From: UBA1259 sp964453915
Lineage (GTDB): Bacteria > Bacillota > Clostridia > Christensenellales > Borkfalkiaceae
DNA length: 25,368 bases
Direction: 5' to 3'
Assembly: GCA_964453915.1 (NCBI GenBank)
Contig: CAYVPW010000019.1
Location: 1-25,368 of the forward strand
Position numbers and translations under genes: made by a program. Shown one piece after another: positions 1 to 8,252 of this stretch. Within the stretch, counting starts at the first letter, position 1. The number at the start of each line of letters is the position of its first letter. A model generated the notes under the pieces. It searched no databases. It was given only the letters and a program-made list of their open reading frames with translations, and was not told the origin of the DNA.

Positions 1-51
1 ATAAAAAAGTTAAATTAAAAACAAAAACCTACATTTTCACAGTTTTCAACA

Positions 52-89
52 TTAACTATGCGTAAAAGCCGTGTTTTGCGCATAGTTAA
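52..89. repeat. Strong inverted repeat (16-bp arms, 6-bp centre) upstream of the recombinase gene
   Basis: The left arm is 52-67 and the right arm 74-89, separated by gccgtg. Fifteen of 16 positions are Watson-Crick and the remaining pair (63/78) is T/G, which is a wobble pair in RNA. No T-run follows on the plus strand, so it is not a typical intrinsic terminator for a plus-strand gene. It may be the end of an upstream transcript, an operator, or a recombinase binding site. The function is inferred only. Confidence 0.7.
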
Positions 90-225
90 ATATTTTGCCC
101 TATTATATCAAATTGAAAAATGCAAGTATAAATCTACTGATTTTTATTGTTGACAACTGTTGATAACCCTGTTTTTTCATAGATAAAAATTTTATTAACT
201 TTGCGCAAAATGTTTTATTCTGCTC

Positions 226-254
226 TTTACATTTTAAAAAAACGGTATTATAAT
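226..254 (+). promoter_or_regulatory. Sigma-A promoter of the recombinase gene
   Basis: TTTACA at 226-231, a 17-bp spacer, and a perfect TATAAT at 249-254. The expected transcription start, about 7 nt downstream, falls on or next to the ATG at 261, so the transcript would be essentially leaderless. No Shine-Dalgarno sequence precedes any of the possible starts (201 TTG, 210 ATG, 261 ATG). Confidence 0.6.
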
Positions 255-260
255 AATGGT

Positions 261-1316
261 ATGAAAAACAGTTATTTTGAAAAAAGAGAAATCGATTGCC
301 AAGAGCGGCTAAACAATATTATAAAAGATTTACCTTATTACGTAGAAGATTTTTTTATCGGTATAGAAAACCGTTGCTCTGTTCTCACAAGGCTAAACTA
401 TGCCTACGATTTAAGAGTGTTTTATATTTTTTTAACAAAAAAAATTTATAGAACAAAAAATATTGCTGAAATTGAACTTAAAGATTTAGCAAATTTGCAG
501 GCTAGCGATATAGAATATTTTTTAAGTTATCTTAACCATCACGAAGTAAACGGAAAAATGGAAAGGTGTACGGAAACGGGAAAAGCAAGAAAACTCTCTA
601 CCCTACGCGCTTTTTATAAGTTTTTCTTTAATAAAAATCTTTTGCCTGCAAACACCCCTACTAAGGTTTCTATGCCAAAAATTCACGAAAAAGAGATTGT
701 TAGGCTAGATACAAACGACAAAGTTGATGAAGTTGGCGATATGCTTTACGTTGTGGAAACGGGAAACGGGCTTACAAAAAAGCAAAAAGCATTTCACGAA
801 GCAACAAAAGTTAGAGATTGCGCTATTATTACCCTGTTTTTGGGAACGGGAATTCGTATTAGCGAGTTGGTTGGTCTAAATTTAGAAGATATAGACTTTA
901 ATACAAATAGTTTTGTTGTGACAAGAAAGGGCGGAAATCGTAGCGTTTTATTCTTTAATAACGAAGTTGCGGAAGCGCTTAACGATTATATTATATTAAG
1001 AAATGCCGATAAAAACGTAAAAAAAGAAGAAAACGCCCTATTTTTATCTTTGCAAAATCATAGAATAGCTACAAGAACAGTTCAAGAATTGGTAAAAAAA
1101 TATGCAAAAATCGCTTCTCCCCTAAAAAAAATTACACCGCATAAATTAAGAAGCACTTTCGGTACTAATTTATATAAGCAAACGGGCGATATTTACGTTG
1201 TTGCGGATTGTTTAGGGCATAAAGACGTAAATACAACAAAACGCCACTATGCCGCTATGACGGAAGACGTTAGAAAACGCGCGGCAAATTCTATAAATAT
1301 TATAAAAAAAGATTAA
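261..1316 (+). CDS. Tyrosine recombinase, XerC/XerD-like
   Basis: This is a site-specific tyrosine recombinase of the family that resolves chromosome dimers and integrates elements. An N-terminal SAM-like core-binding domain (about residues 25-140 counted from the ATG at 261) precedes the catalytic domain. The full catalytic set is present: Arg in LGTGIRISE (R199), Lys in TRKGG (K223), HKLR (H294, R297), LGH (H320) and the nucleophile Tyr in KRHYAA (Y330). The sequence closely resembles the about 350-residue recombinase common in Clostridia, whose N-terminus supports the start at 261 (351 aa). Upstream in-frame TTG 201 and ATG 210 would put the TATAAT box inside the gene. No integrated-element genes flank it, which argues for a chromosomal Xer role, but which Xer it is cannot be decided from one gene. 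Confidence 0.9.
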   Translation: MKNSYFEKREIDCQERLNNIIKDLPYYVEDFFIGIENRCSVLTRLNYAYDLRVFYIFLTKKIYRTKNIAEIELKDLANLQASDIEYFLSYLNHHEVNGKMERCTETGKARKLSTLRAFYKFFFNKNLLPANTPTKVSMPKIHEKEIVRLDTNDKVDEVGDMLYVVETGNGLTKKQKAFHEATKVRDCAIITLFLGTGIRISELVGLNLEDIDFNTNSFVVTRKGGNRSVLFFNNEVAEALNDYIILRNADKNVKKEENALFLSLQNHRIATRTVQELVKKYAKIASPLKKITPHKLRSTFGTNLYKQTGDIYVVADCLGHKDVNTTKRHYAAMTEDVRKRAANSINIIKKD

Positions 1317-1334
1317 AAATTATTCAAATTAAAG

Positions 1335-1371
1335 AAAACCACTCTTAAAATTGCCCTTTAAGAGTGGTTTT
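1335..1371. terminator. Bidirectional intrinsic terminator between convergent genes
   Basis: A perfect 15-bp stem (1335-1349 with 1357-1371) and a 7-nt loop. The arm itself ends in TTTT on the plus strand, and on the minus strand it is followed by TTTTCTTT. It therefore fits termination both of the recombinase gene (+) and of the miaB-to-small-Cys-protein operon (-), which ends at 1440. Confidence 0.85.
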
Positions 1372-1439
1372 ATAATATTTAACAGCTGTTTTTTGGCGAT
1401 TTATAAAATATTTATGCAATTTTTTATAGTGGGTAAATA

Positions 1440-1616
1440 CTAATTATCTTTTTCCGTGATAATTTTTGTTATTTTTATAATTTTATAGTTTTTATCGGTT
1501 TCTAAACATTTTCCGCAACTGTCGCATTTTTTTGTTGGGTCTAAATCGCAAAACTCATCACATTCGCCACAGTCTATACATTCTCTATCGTATAATTTAC
1601 ATTTTTGATTATTCAT
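1440..1616 (-). CDS. Small eight-cysteine protein, putative metal or Fe-S binding (58 aa)
   Basis: A 58-codon frame starts with ATG at 1616 and has a good Shine-Dalgarno (GGAGA) 7 nt upstream. It begins 28 nt after the ynbB-like gene and is the last gene of the operon. Eight cysteines are at residues 6, 13, 16, 19, 23, 31, 34 and 37, giving a ferredoxin-like C-x2-C-x2-C-x3-C motif (CIDCGECDEFC) followed by C-x2-C-x2-C (CDSCGKC). The remainder is Lys-rich and hydrophilic, with no signal peptide or membrane segment. The spacing fits two [4Fe-4S] clusters or zinc sites, but the Pro that usually follows the fourth Cys of ferredoxins is Asp here. The ribosome site and cysteine pattern make it a convincing gene. 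The function is unknown. Confidence 0.8.
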   Translation of the reverse strand: MNNQKCKLYDRECIDCGECDEFCDLDPTKKCDSCGKCLETDKNYKIIKITKIITEKDN

Positions 1617-1644
1617 AAATTTTCTCCGAAAAATAAAAATATAC

Positions 1645-2853
1645 TTATAAATCCATATTTTTTAGCACTATTTTAACGTGTTCGTAAGTAAGTCCGCCTT
1701 GCATATATGCTATATAAGGCGGTCTTATGGGTGCGTCTGCGGAAAGTTCTAAAGAAGAACCTTGAACGAAACACCCCGCTGCCATTATAACGGCGTCTTC
1801 ATACCCCGGCATATCCCATGGTTCAACCGAAACGTGGCTATCTATAGGCGAATATTTTTGTATCGTTTGTATAAAAGAAACAAGTTTATCTTTATCGTTA
1901 AACTTTATCGCTCTTATAATATCGCTTGGAACTCTGTCGCTTGCGGGCGAAGTTTCGTATCCTAAACTGCTTAAAACTTCACCTATAAGCAAAGAACCTT
2001 TTAGTGCCTGAGAAACGGCGTGTGCTGCTAAAAACAATCCTTGATAAAAGTATTGATAACCAAATGCATAAGAGCCTACTTCTAATCCTATAGAAGGCGC
2101 GGTAAGTCTTGCGGCAATTAAATCTATACAGCTTTTATCCCCTACCACGTATCCGCCGGTAGGAGCAATTCCGCCACCGGGGTTTTTTATCATAGAGCCA
2201 GCCATAACGTTTACGCCAACTTCCGTTGCTTCGCTTTTATCAACGAATTCGCCGTAGCAGTTATCTAGCATAATTATACCGTTAAAACCCTCGTTTCTTA
2301 CGAATTTTACAAGCCTTTCTATGTCCGAAATACTTAAAGCATCTCTCCATTCGTATCCTCTGGAGCGTTGGAGATATACCATTTTAACTTTATTGTTTTG
2401 TAAATAATTTTTGATAGAATCAAAGTCAAAGTCGCCGTTTTTTAACTGAATAACGTCAAAATCAACGTTATAGTCTTTTAGCGAGCCTATGCCGCTTCCG
2501 TTTATTACGTCTGATAAAGTATCGTAAGGCGTGCCGCTTACGGCAACAGCTTTGTCGCCCGGTCTTAAAAGTCCGAACAAGCAAAGTGACAATGCGTGAG
2601 TGCCAGATGCTATTGTTGGAGAGCAAATTGCAGCTTCTGCCTTAAATACGTCCGCAAATATTTGGTTTAAGGTATCTCTTCCTTCATCTCCGTATCCGTA
2701 GCCGCTTGTTCCAACAAAGTGGCGTAGTGCAACGTTGTTTTTTCTAAACGCATTAAGAACTTTTTCTTGATTGAATAACGCAACTTCTTCTATATGTTTA
2801 AATTTATCTTGTAATTTTTTTTCGCATTGCTCGATTAATTTTAGGTCTATCAT
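1645..2853 (-). CDS. ynbB: PLP-dependent methionine gamma-lyase-like protein (YnbB / 'aluminium resistance' family)
   Basis: A fold-type I PLP enzyme of the Met_gamma_lyase/YnbB family, 402 aa, the family's usual size. Visible features are the substrate-side GTSGYGYGDEGRD segment (48-60), the phosphate-binding SGTHAL (83-88), the Asp that contacts the pyridine nitrogen in MLDNCYGEF (D197), and the Schiff-base Lys in GSMIKNPGGG (K223). The true reaction in this family is poorly established. The names aluminium resistance protein and C-S lyase are inherited annotations. Its ATG overlaps the miaA stop (ATGA), with GGAG upstream, so it is translationally coupled. The miaA-ynbB neighbourhood is also found in Bacillus, where hfq lies between or beside them. 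No hfq is present here. Confidence 0.9.
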   Translation of the reverse strand: MIDLKLIEQCEKKLQDKFKHIEEVALFNQEKVLNAFRKNNVALRHFVGTSGYGYGDEGRDTLNQIFADVFKAEAAICSPTIASGTHALSLCLFGLLRPGDKAVAVSGTPYDTLSDVINGSGIGSLKDYNVDFDVIQLKNGDFDFDSIKNYLQNNKVKMVYLQRSRGYEWRDALSISDIERLVKFVRNEGFNGIIMLDNCYGEFVDKSEATEVGVNVMAGSMIKNPGGGIAPTGGYVVGDKSCIDLIAARLTAPSIGLEVGSYAFGYQYFYQGLFLAAHAVSQALKGSLLIGEVLSSLGYETSPASDRVPSDIIRAIKFNDKDKLVSFIQTIQKYSPIDSHVSVEPWDMPGYEDAVIMAAGCFVQGSSLELSADAPIRPPYIAYMQGGLTYEHVKIVLKNMDL

Positions 2854-3764
2854 AAGTACTCCGTAATTTTTTTTGCCCAGTTTTGAGGCGTGTCTTTATC
2901 TAGATAAATTAACTTATCTAACTGCTTAAAAAACGTTATTTGTCTTTTTGCATAGTGTCTTGTATTGATTTTTATCAATTCCTTTGCGTCTTCTAAAGAG
3001 ATTTCGCCTTTTATAAAAGAAACAATTTCTTTATAACCAATACCTTGCATACACTGAAAACTTTCGTTTATGCCGCTTGAGTATAGTTTTTTTACTTCAT
3101 CTACCAAGCCTGATTCAAACATTTTTTCTACTCTAAGATTTATTCTTTCGTACAGTTCGCTTCTGTCAAGGTTTGGAGAAACGGCAACGTAGTTATAATT
3201 TGGCGTTTTGTCGTCTTTAATATCGGATTTTTTTATTCCCGATTCGTATATCTCTAGCGCTCTTATAACTCTTTTTAAGTCGTTTTCGTGAATTTTGCTT
3301 GCCGCTTCTTTATCGACTTCTTTCAATATGTCGTAAACGTATAAATTACCTTTCTCTTGTGCTAAAAGCTTATACTTTTCTCTAACGGCATTATCACCTG
3401 TTCCGATTCCATAAGACAAATTATACAAAACAGAATTGATATAAAAACCTGTTCCACCGCAAATTATAGGTATTTTGCCTTTTGCTATAAGGTCGTCTAT
3501 AATAGGCTTTGCCATTTCTCTATAATCAAAAACGGTAAATTGTTCCTTTGGGGAAATAACGTCTATTAAATGATGTTTTATTTGGCATTTTTCGTCTTCC
3601 GTCGGTTTTGCCGTGCCAATATCTAGCCCCTTATATATATCCATAGAATCGGCATAAATTACTTCTGAATTTAATAATTTTGCCAATTCAACAGCCAAAG
3701 CGGTTTTTCCGGACGCCGTAGGTCCGCAAACGATTATTAAATTTATATTATTCTTTTGAACCAT
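2850..3764 (-). CDS. miaA: tRNA dimethylallyltransferase MiaA
   Basis: Transfers a dimethylallyl group from DMAPP to N6 of A37 in tRNAs reading UNN codons, making i6A, the substrate of MiaB encoded in the same operon. The 304 aa length is typical. The P-loop GPTASGKT is at 14-21, followed by DSMDIYKGLDIGTAKP (39-54; the family usually has DSMQ, here Asp replaces Gln), HHLIDVISP, the FDYR segment and CGGTGFYI. The C-terminal part contains the conserved QGIGYKE and TRHYAKRQ(I/T) stretches used in tRNA binding. The start overlaps the 3' end of mutL by 22 nt, indicating coupled translation. The stop overlaps the next start (ATGA). Confidence 0.97.
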   Translation of the reverse strand: MVQKNNINLIIVCGPTASGKTALAVELAKLLNSEVIYADSMDIYKGLDIGTAKPTEDEKCQIKHHLIDVISPKEQFTVFDYREMAKPIIDDLIAKGKIPIICGGTGFYINSVLYNLSYGIGTGDNAVREKYKLLAQEKGNLYVYDILKEVDKEAASKIHENDLKRVIRALEIYESGIKKSDIKDDKTPNYNYVAVSPNLDRSELYERINLRVEKMFESGLVDEVKKLYSSGINESFQCMQGIGYKEIVSFIKGEISLEDAKELIKINTRHYAKRQITFFKQLDKLIYLDKDTPQNWAKKITEYL

Positions 3765-5635
3765 TTGTCAATTTCCGTTCTAGTGATTTTTACTGCAACG
3801 GGTCTTCCGTGCGGGCATTTTAAACCTAAATCGTTTTTTAATAGCTTTAACAATTCTTCAATTTCTTTTTCGGAAAGTTTATCTCCGGATTTTATTGCGG
3901 ATTTACATGCTTTTTGCGCTATTTTTTCAAATAAAACGTCTTTAACGGTTAATTTTTTTAGTATATCCACGTCAAATAAAACACCATCGAAAAATTTTTT
4001 TACGTCTAAATCGGTTAAATATGCAGGGATAGAATTTATTCTATAAGTATTTACACCAAATTCGTCTATATCAAACCCCATATCGTTAAAGAAAGAAATT
4101 TTTGCTTCTAAAAATTCGCTTTCTACGGAATTTAAATTTAATACGTAAGGAACTAAAAGCGGTTGCTTTACAACGTTTTTTTGATTATAAGCATAAACTA
4201 TTTTATCAAAAAGAATTCTTTCGTGTGCGGCATGTTGGTCTATAAAATAAACGTTTTCTCCGTCTTCCAAAATCAAATAAGTATTTAACGTTTGACCAAT
4301 AAGTTTAAGCTCTTTATCTATTTTTATACAGGTTTGTTCTTTAACCGTATTAGATTCGATAAGTGTTTCTTCGGCTTTTTTTCTTTCTAATTCTAATAAA
4401 AACTTTTTGTTTTCTTCAAAAATATCAACGTCTGCGTTTTTTTGTTCTTCTTTTATTCCGTTATAATTTGGTGATTTAATATCGTTTTTTTGTTCTTCTT
4501 TATTTACTTCGCTATCGGATAAAAACAATTTGTCAGAATCAAACAAAACATTGCTATGTGTGACATATTTATTATTAAAATCATTAGTTCTTTGTTGATT
4601 GTTTGGTACTTGCGTGTTTTTATCTTCTACTACTATATTTAACGCTTCTTGAGAACCGTCTAAAACCTTTGAAACAACAGAATAAAGCGCCCCGTATACT
4701 ATTTGATTATTTATAAATCTTACATCTATTTTATTTGGATGAACGTTTACGTCTACCGCATCGGTTGGCATATCGATTTTTATAAAATAGAACGGGTATT
4801 GCCTTTTCATTAAATAAGATGAATAAGCGTTGTTTATTGCGGAAGCAACGGTTTGATTTAAAACATATCTCCCGTTTAGTACAACTGTTTGGTGACTTCT
4901 GTTTGGCTTTGTAAAGTTATGCTTTCCTAAATATCCGGAAATTCTTATTCCGTTTTTAATCGTGTCTATATAAAAACAGTTGTTTAACGTATTTATTCCG
5001 TAAACAGAAACAAAAGCCGATTCTAAACCGTCTCCAAAAGATTGCATTGAAACGCTGCCGTTTGCAACGAATTTAAAGCATATATCGGGATTTCCTAAAA
5101 TAAATCTCGCCATACAACTTGCAATTTCGTTTTCTTCGGATTTCTCGCTTTTTAAGAATTTTGCCCTTACCGGTGTGTTAAAAAACAAGTTTCTTACGGT
5201 TATTTCCGTTCCGTCTATCGCTGCGGCGTCCTTTACGCCTTCTATATTTTCACCCTCGGCGTTTATTTCCGCACCTGCGGTTTGATTTTTTGTTTTAGAG
5301 CGAATTGTAATTTTTGACACGGAAGAAATGCTCGGTAATGCTTCTCCCCTAAAACCAAGGGTTGAAATCGCGTCTAAATCTTTAACGGAAGAAATTTTAC
5401 TTGTTGCGTGCGGCATTAAAGATAACGGTAAATCTTCTTTTGCAATGCCGCAACCGTCGTCTATTACTTTTATAGAAGATATGCCGCCGTTTTCTATCCA
5501 TACTTCTATTGATTTTGCTCCTGCATCGATAGAATTTTCTACAAGCTCTTTTACGACGGAACTTGGTCTTTCAACAACTTCTCCCGCGGCAATTCTATTA
5601 AATACTTTACTGCTTAATAAGTTAATTTTCCCCAT
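3743..5635 (-). CDS. mutL: DNA mismatch repair protein MutL (endonuclease type)
   Basis: 630 aa. The N-terminal GHKL ATPase shows KELVENSIDAGA (catalytic E30, metal N34), DDGCGI (59-64), HATSKI and GFRGEAL (94-100). A low-complexity linker (about 335-435) leads to the C-terminal dimerisation/endonuclease domain with DQHAAHE (466-472), ACKSAIK (576-582) and CPHGRP (607-612), the metal-binding set of MutL nickases found in bacteria lacking MutH. The last acidic residue of DQHAx2Ex4E is Asp (D477) instead of Glu. QPLLVP (491-496) matches the beta-clamp contact position (QEMIVP in B. subtilis). The start overlaps mutS by 14 nt with AAAGGA upstream. Confidence 0.97.
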   Translation of the reverse strand: MGKINLLSSKVFNRIAAGEVVERPSSVVKELVENSIDAGAKSIEVWIENGGISSIKVIDDGCGIAKEDLPLSLMPHATSKISSVKDLDAISTLGFRGEALPSISSVSKITIRSKTKNQTAGAEINAEGENIEGVKDAAAIDGTEITVRNLFFNTPVRAKFLKSEKSEENEIASCMARFILGNPDICFKFVANGSVSMQSFGDGLESAFVSVYGINTLNNCFYIDTIKNGIRISGYLGKHNFTKPNRSHQTVVLNGRYVLNQTVASAINNAYSSYLMKRQYPFYFIKIDMPTDAVDVNVHPNKIDVRFINNQIVYGALYSVVSKVLDGSQEALNIVVEDKNTQVPNNQQRTNDFNNKYVTHSNVLFDSDKLFLSDSEVNKEEQKNDIKSPNYNGIKEEQKNADVDIFEENKKFLLELERKKAEETLIESNTVKEQTCIKIDKELKLIGQTLNTYLILEDGENVYFIDQHAAHERILFDKIVYAYNQKNVVKQPLLVPYVLNLNSVESEFLEAKISFFNDMGFDIDEFGVNTYRINSIPAYLTDLDVKKFFDGVLFDVDILKKLTVKDVLFEKIAQKACKSAIKSGDKLSEKEIEELLKLLKNDLGLKCPHGRPVAVKITRTEIDKWFKRII

Positions 5636-8234
5636 ATTTTTCCTTTGCTTTTTCGTATAAATCGGTTAACAAATTAAATGCTTTAAGCGGAGAAAGATTA
5701 TTTACGTCTAAATCTAAAATAATTCTTTCTATCTCGCTTTCGCTTTTTAACGTTTTTTCTTTTTCTTCGCTTTCTAAACTATCGAATTTTAAATTTATCT
5801 CTTTGTTTTCTAGCTTCTTCAATATTTCTCTAGCTCTTTCCGTAAGCGATTTGTCAACGCCGGCAAGTTCGGCAACTTCTATGCCGAAACTCTTATTCGT
5901 TCCACCTCTAACGATTTTTCTTACGAATATAATGCCGTTTGGAACTTCTTTTACCGCAACTTTGTAGTTTTTAACGCCGTCTAGATTGCCTTCTAATTCC
6001 GTTAATTCGTGATAGTGGGTTGCAAAAAGTGTTTTTGCGTGAATTTTTTGGGTAAAATATTCTAATACTGCCCAGGCAATACTAAGCCCGTCGAACGTGC
6101 TTGTGCCTCTGCCTATTTCATCAAGTAAAATAAGGCTGTTTTTTGTTGCGCATTTTATAATATTCGCAACTTCGGTCATCTCTACCATAAAAGTGCTTTG
6201 GTCTGAAATTAAATTGTCGCTTGCACCTATTCTTGTAAAAATTTTATCCGTAAGCGGTATTTCCGCATGCGAACAAGGCACGTAAGAACCTATATGTGCC
6301 ATAAGCGTGATAAGCGCAATTTGACGCATAAACGTGCTTTTACCAGCCATATTGGGACCGGTAATAACCATTGTTCTGTTGTCTAGATTATCTAAAACCG
6401 TATCGTTAGGAACGAAACGTTGCTTAGAGATTTTTTCTACAACGGGATGCCTTCCGTCGGATAAAACAAGTTTTTCTCCAAAATCTTTAATTTCGGGCAG
6501 AACGTATCCGTTTTCTCTTGCAACGGTTGCCAAAGCAATTACAACGTCTAAATCAGAAAGAGCGTCCGCCGCAGTTCTTAGATCTTCTATTCTTTCTGTT
6601 AAAGCCACTCTTACGGATTCAAATATTTTTGCTTCTAAAGCAAGCGCTTTTTCGGCACTGCCGAAGATTTTACTTTCTAAATCTTTTAATTCTTCGGTCA
6701 CGTATCTTTCGGCGTTGGCAAGCGTTTGCCGTCTTATATATTCGTAAGGAACCATATCTTTAAAAGAATTGGTTATCTCTATATAATACCCAAAAACTCT
6801 GTTATGAGAAATTTTTAGATTTTTAATGCCCGTTCTTTCTCTTTCGTCCCTTTCTAGTTTGGCAACTAAAGCCTGACCGTTTTCTTTAAAAGACCTAAGT
6901 TCGTCTAATTCTTCGTTAAATCCGCTTTTTATATAATTGCCGTCCTTCATAACGGAAGAAGCGTCCGGATTGATGGCGGAAGAAATTAGAGAAACTATAT
7001 CCGAAAAATCTTTTAGATTTTCATCGATTTTTCTTACAAACGGTGCGCTAATTCCCGAAAGCTGAAATTTTATACTTGGTATATTTTCTAAAGAATCTCT
7101 TAATGCAATACAGTCTTTAGGGTTGAGTATTCCGTTAGAAATCCTTCCGCTTATTCTACCGACGTCTCTAACGGAAGAAAAAATATCTGAAAGCCCTTGG
7201 CGAATAAGGTTGTTTTCATAAAAAGCCTTTACACCACCTTGCCTATATTCTATTTTAGATTTATCGCACAAAGGAGAAAGAATCCAACTTTGCAGTTTTC
7301 TTGCTCCCATACTCGTTTTTGTTTTGTCTAAAAGCCATAATAAGGAGCCGTATCTTTTTCCGTCCCTTAGGGTTTTTACTAATTCTAAATTTCTTACGGC
7401 GTTAACGTCTAACGTCATAAAATCGTTGTTTTTTACTATTTTAACGTCTCTAATAACGTCTATAGAACTTTTTTGCGTTTGTTTTAAATAAGAAACCAAT
7501 GCTCCCACACTTGAAACGGAATTTTCCGATTCAAACGGATATGCGCTTAAAGAGATTACGCCAAACTGTTTTTTTAACGTGTTTTCTGCATTAAGTAAAT
7601 TAAATTCACTCTCTAAAAAATAAGAAAATTTAGGCAAAACTCCGTATTTTATTAGCGGTAGTTCTCTAAATTTTTCTTCCGCCTCTTTGTTTGCAATTAT
7701 TTCTGCGGGAGAAATTTTTACTAATTCGTCAACAAGTTTTTGCGCGTAGTCTTCTCCGTCTATTTTTTTAACAAAGAATTCTCCGGTAGTAATATCCGCC
7801 CAAGATAAAGCTGCTTCTTTTCCGTTTACACAAACGGAAGCCAAAAAGTTGTTTTTAGTCGCTTCTATTAGTTCGTTATTTGTAAGCGTTCCGTTTGTTA
7901 CGATTTTTATAACGTCTCTTTCAAAAAGTTTGCTGTTGTCAGAATTTCCTAACTGTTCGCATATTGCAACTTTTTCGCCCATGGAAACAAGTTTTGCAAT
8001 ATATTGATCCGCAGCATGATAAGGAATTCCGCACATGGGTGCGCGCTTTTCTTCTCCGCAATCTCTACCCGTAAGGGTTAAATCAAGCATTTCGGATACT
8101 CTTATAGCGTCTTCGTCAAACATTTCGTAAAAATCGCCGAGTCTATAAAACACAACGCAATCTTGGTGCGCCGCTTTTACCATGCGATAATGCTCCATCA
8201 TAGGAGACGTTTTTTTCTTGATAGTACTACTCAT
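5622..8234 (-). CDS. mutS: DNA mismatch repair protein MutS
   Basis: Recognises mismatches and small loops and recruits MutL in an ATP-dependent clamp state. 870 aa, a normal MutS1 length. The mismatch-reading Phe-x-Glu is at F35/E37 (GDFYEMF). The ATPase has Walker A GPNMAGKS (626-633), the Walker B LLDEIGRGTSTFDG, the ST-motif around DQSTFMVEM, and THYHEL. The start at 8234 has AAAGG about 7 nt upstream, and the next internal Met pair (12/13) is less well supported. It lies 18 nt after miaB and overlaps mutL by 14 nt, so MutS and MutL are made from one message. Confidence 0.98.
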   Translation of the reverse strand: MSSTIKKKTSPMMEHYRMVKAAHQDCVVFYRLGDFYEMFDEDAIRVSEMLDLTLTGRDCGEEKRAPMCGIPYHAADQYIAKLVSMGEKVAICEQLGNSDNSKLFERDVIKIVTNGTLTNNELIEATKNNFLASVCVNGKEAALSWADITTGEFFVKKIDGEDYAQKLVDELVKISPAEIIANKEAEEKFRELPLIKYGVLPKFSYFLESEFNLLNAENTLKKQFGVISLSAYPFESENSVSSVGALVSYLKQTQKSSIDVIRDVKIVKNNDFMTLDVNAVRNLELVKTLRDGKRYGSLLWLLDKTKTSMGARKLQSWILSPLCDKSKIEYRQGGVKAFYENNLIRQGLSDIFSSVRDVGRISGRISNGILNPKDCIALRDSLENIPSIKFQLSGISAPFVRKIDENLKDFSDIVSLISSAINPDASSVMKDGNYIKSGFNEELDELRSFKENGQALVAKLERDERERTGIKNLKISHNRVFGYYIEITNSFKDMVPYEYIRRQTLANAERYVTEELKDLESKIFGSAEKALALEAKIFESVRVALTERIEDLRTAADALSDLDVVIALATVARENGYVLPEIKDFGEKLVLSDGRHPVVEKISKQRFVPNDTVLDNLDNRTMVITGPNMAGKSTFMRQIALITLMAHIGSYVPCSHAEIPLTDKIFTRIGASDNLISDQSTFMVEMTEVANIIKCATKNSLILLDEIGRGTSTFDGLSIAWAVLEYFTQKIHAKTLFATHYHELTELEGNLDGVKNYKVAVKEVPNGIIFVRKIVRGGTNKSFGIEVAELAGVDKSLTERAREILKKLENKEINLKFDSLESEEKEKTLKSESEIERIILDLDVNNLSPLKAFNLLTDLYEKAKEKYGEN

Positions 8235-8252
8235 TTTTTTACCTTTTTGTGT

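Noticed and set aside
150..184. TTGACA at 150-155 as the recombinase promoter.
   Set aside because: No acceptable -10 occurs at 16-18 bp, whereas TTTACA-17-TATAAT further on is far better. The TTGACA is part of the DnaA-box-like repeats.
201..260. Starts at TTG 201 or ATG 210 for the recombinase.
   Set aside because: No ribosome site, the extension does not match family N-termini, and it would enclose the promoter -10 box.
1381..1390. Ten-base palindrome AACAGCTGTT between the convergent genes.
   Set aside because: Too short and isolated, with no gene start nearby. Expected by chance at this length across a window of this size to within reason.
4436..4504. Repeated EEQKN segment in the MutL linker as a tandem duplication.
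   Set aside because: Only two short copies in a low-complexity linker, with no DNA-level repeat beyond the codons.
5328..5660. Long plus-strand open frame opposite mutL (and similar ones at 6334-6747, 14865-15275, 19144-19533 and 22429-22803).
   Set aside because: They lie wholly over well-supported genes, have no ribosome sites or recognisable domains, and arise from the Ser/Phe-rich complement of Lys/Glu-rich coding strands.
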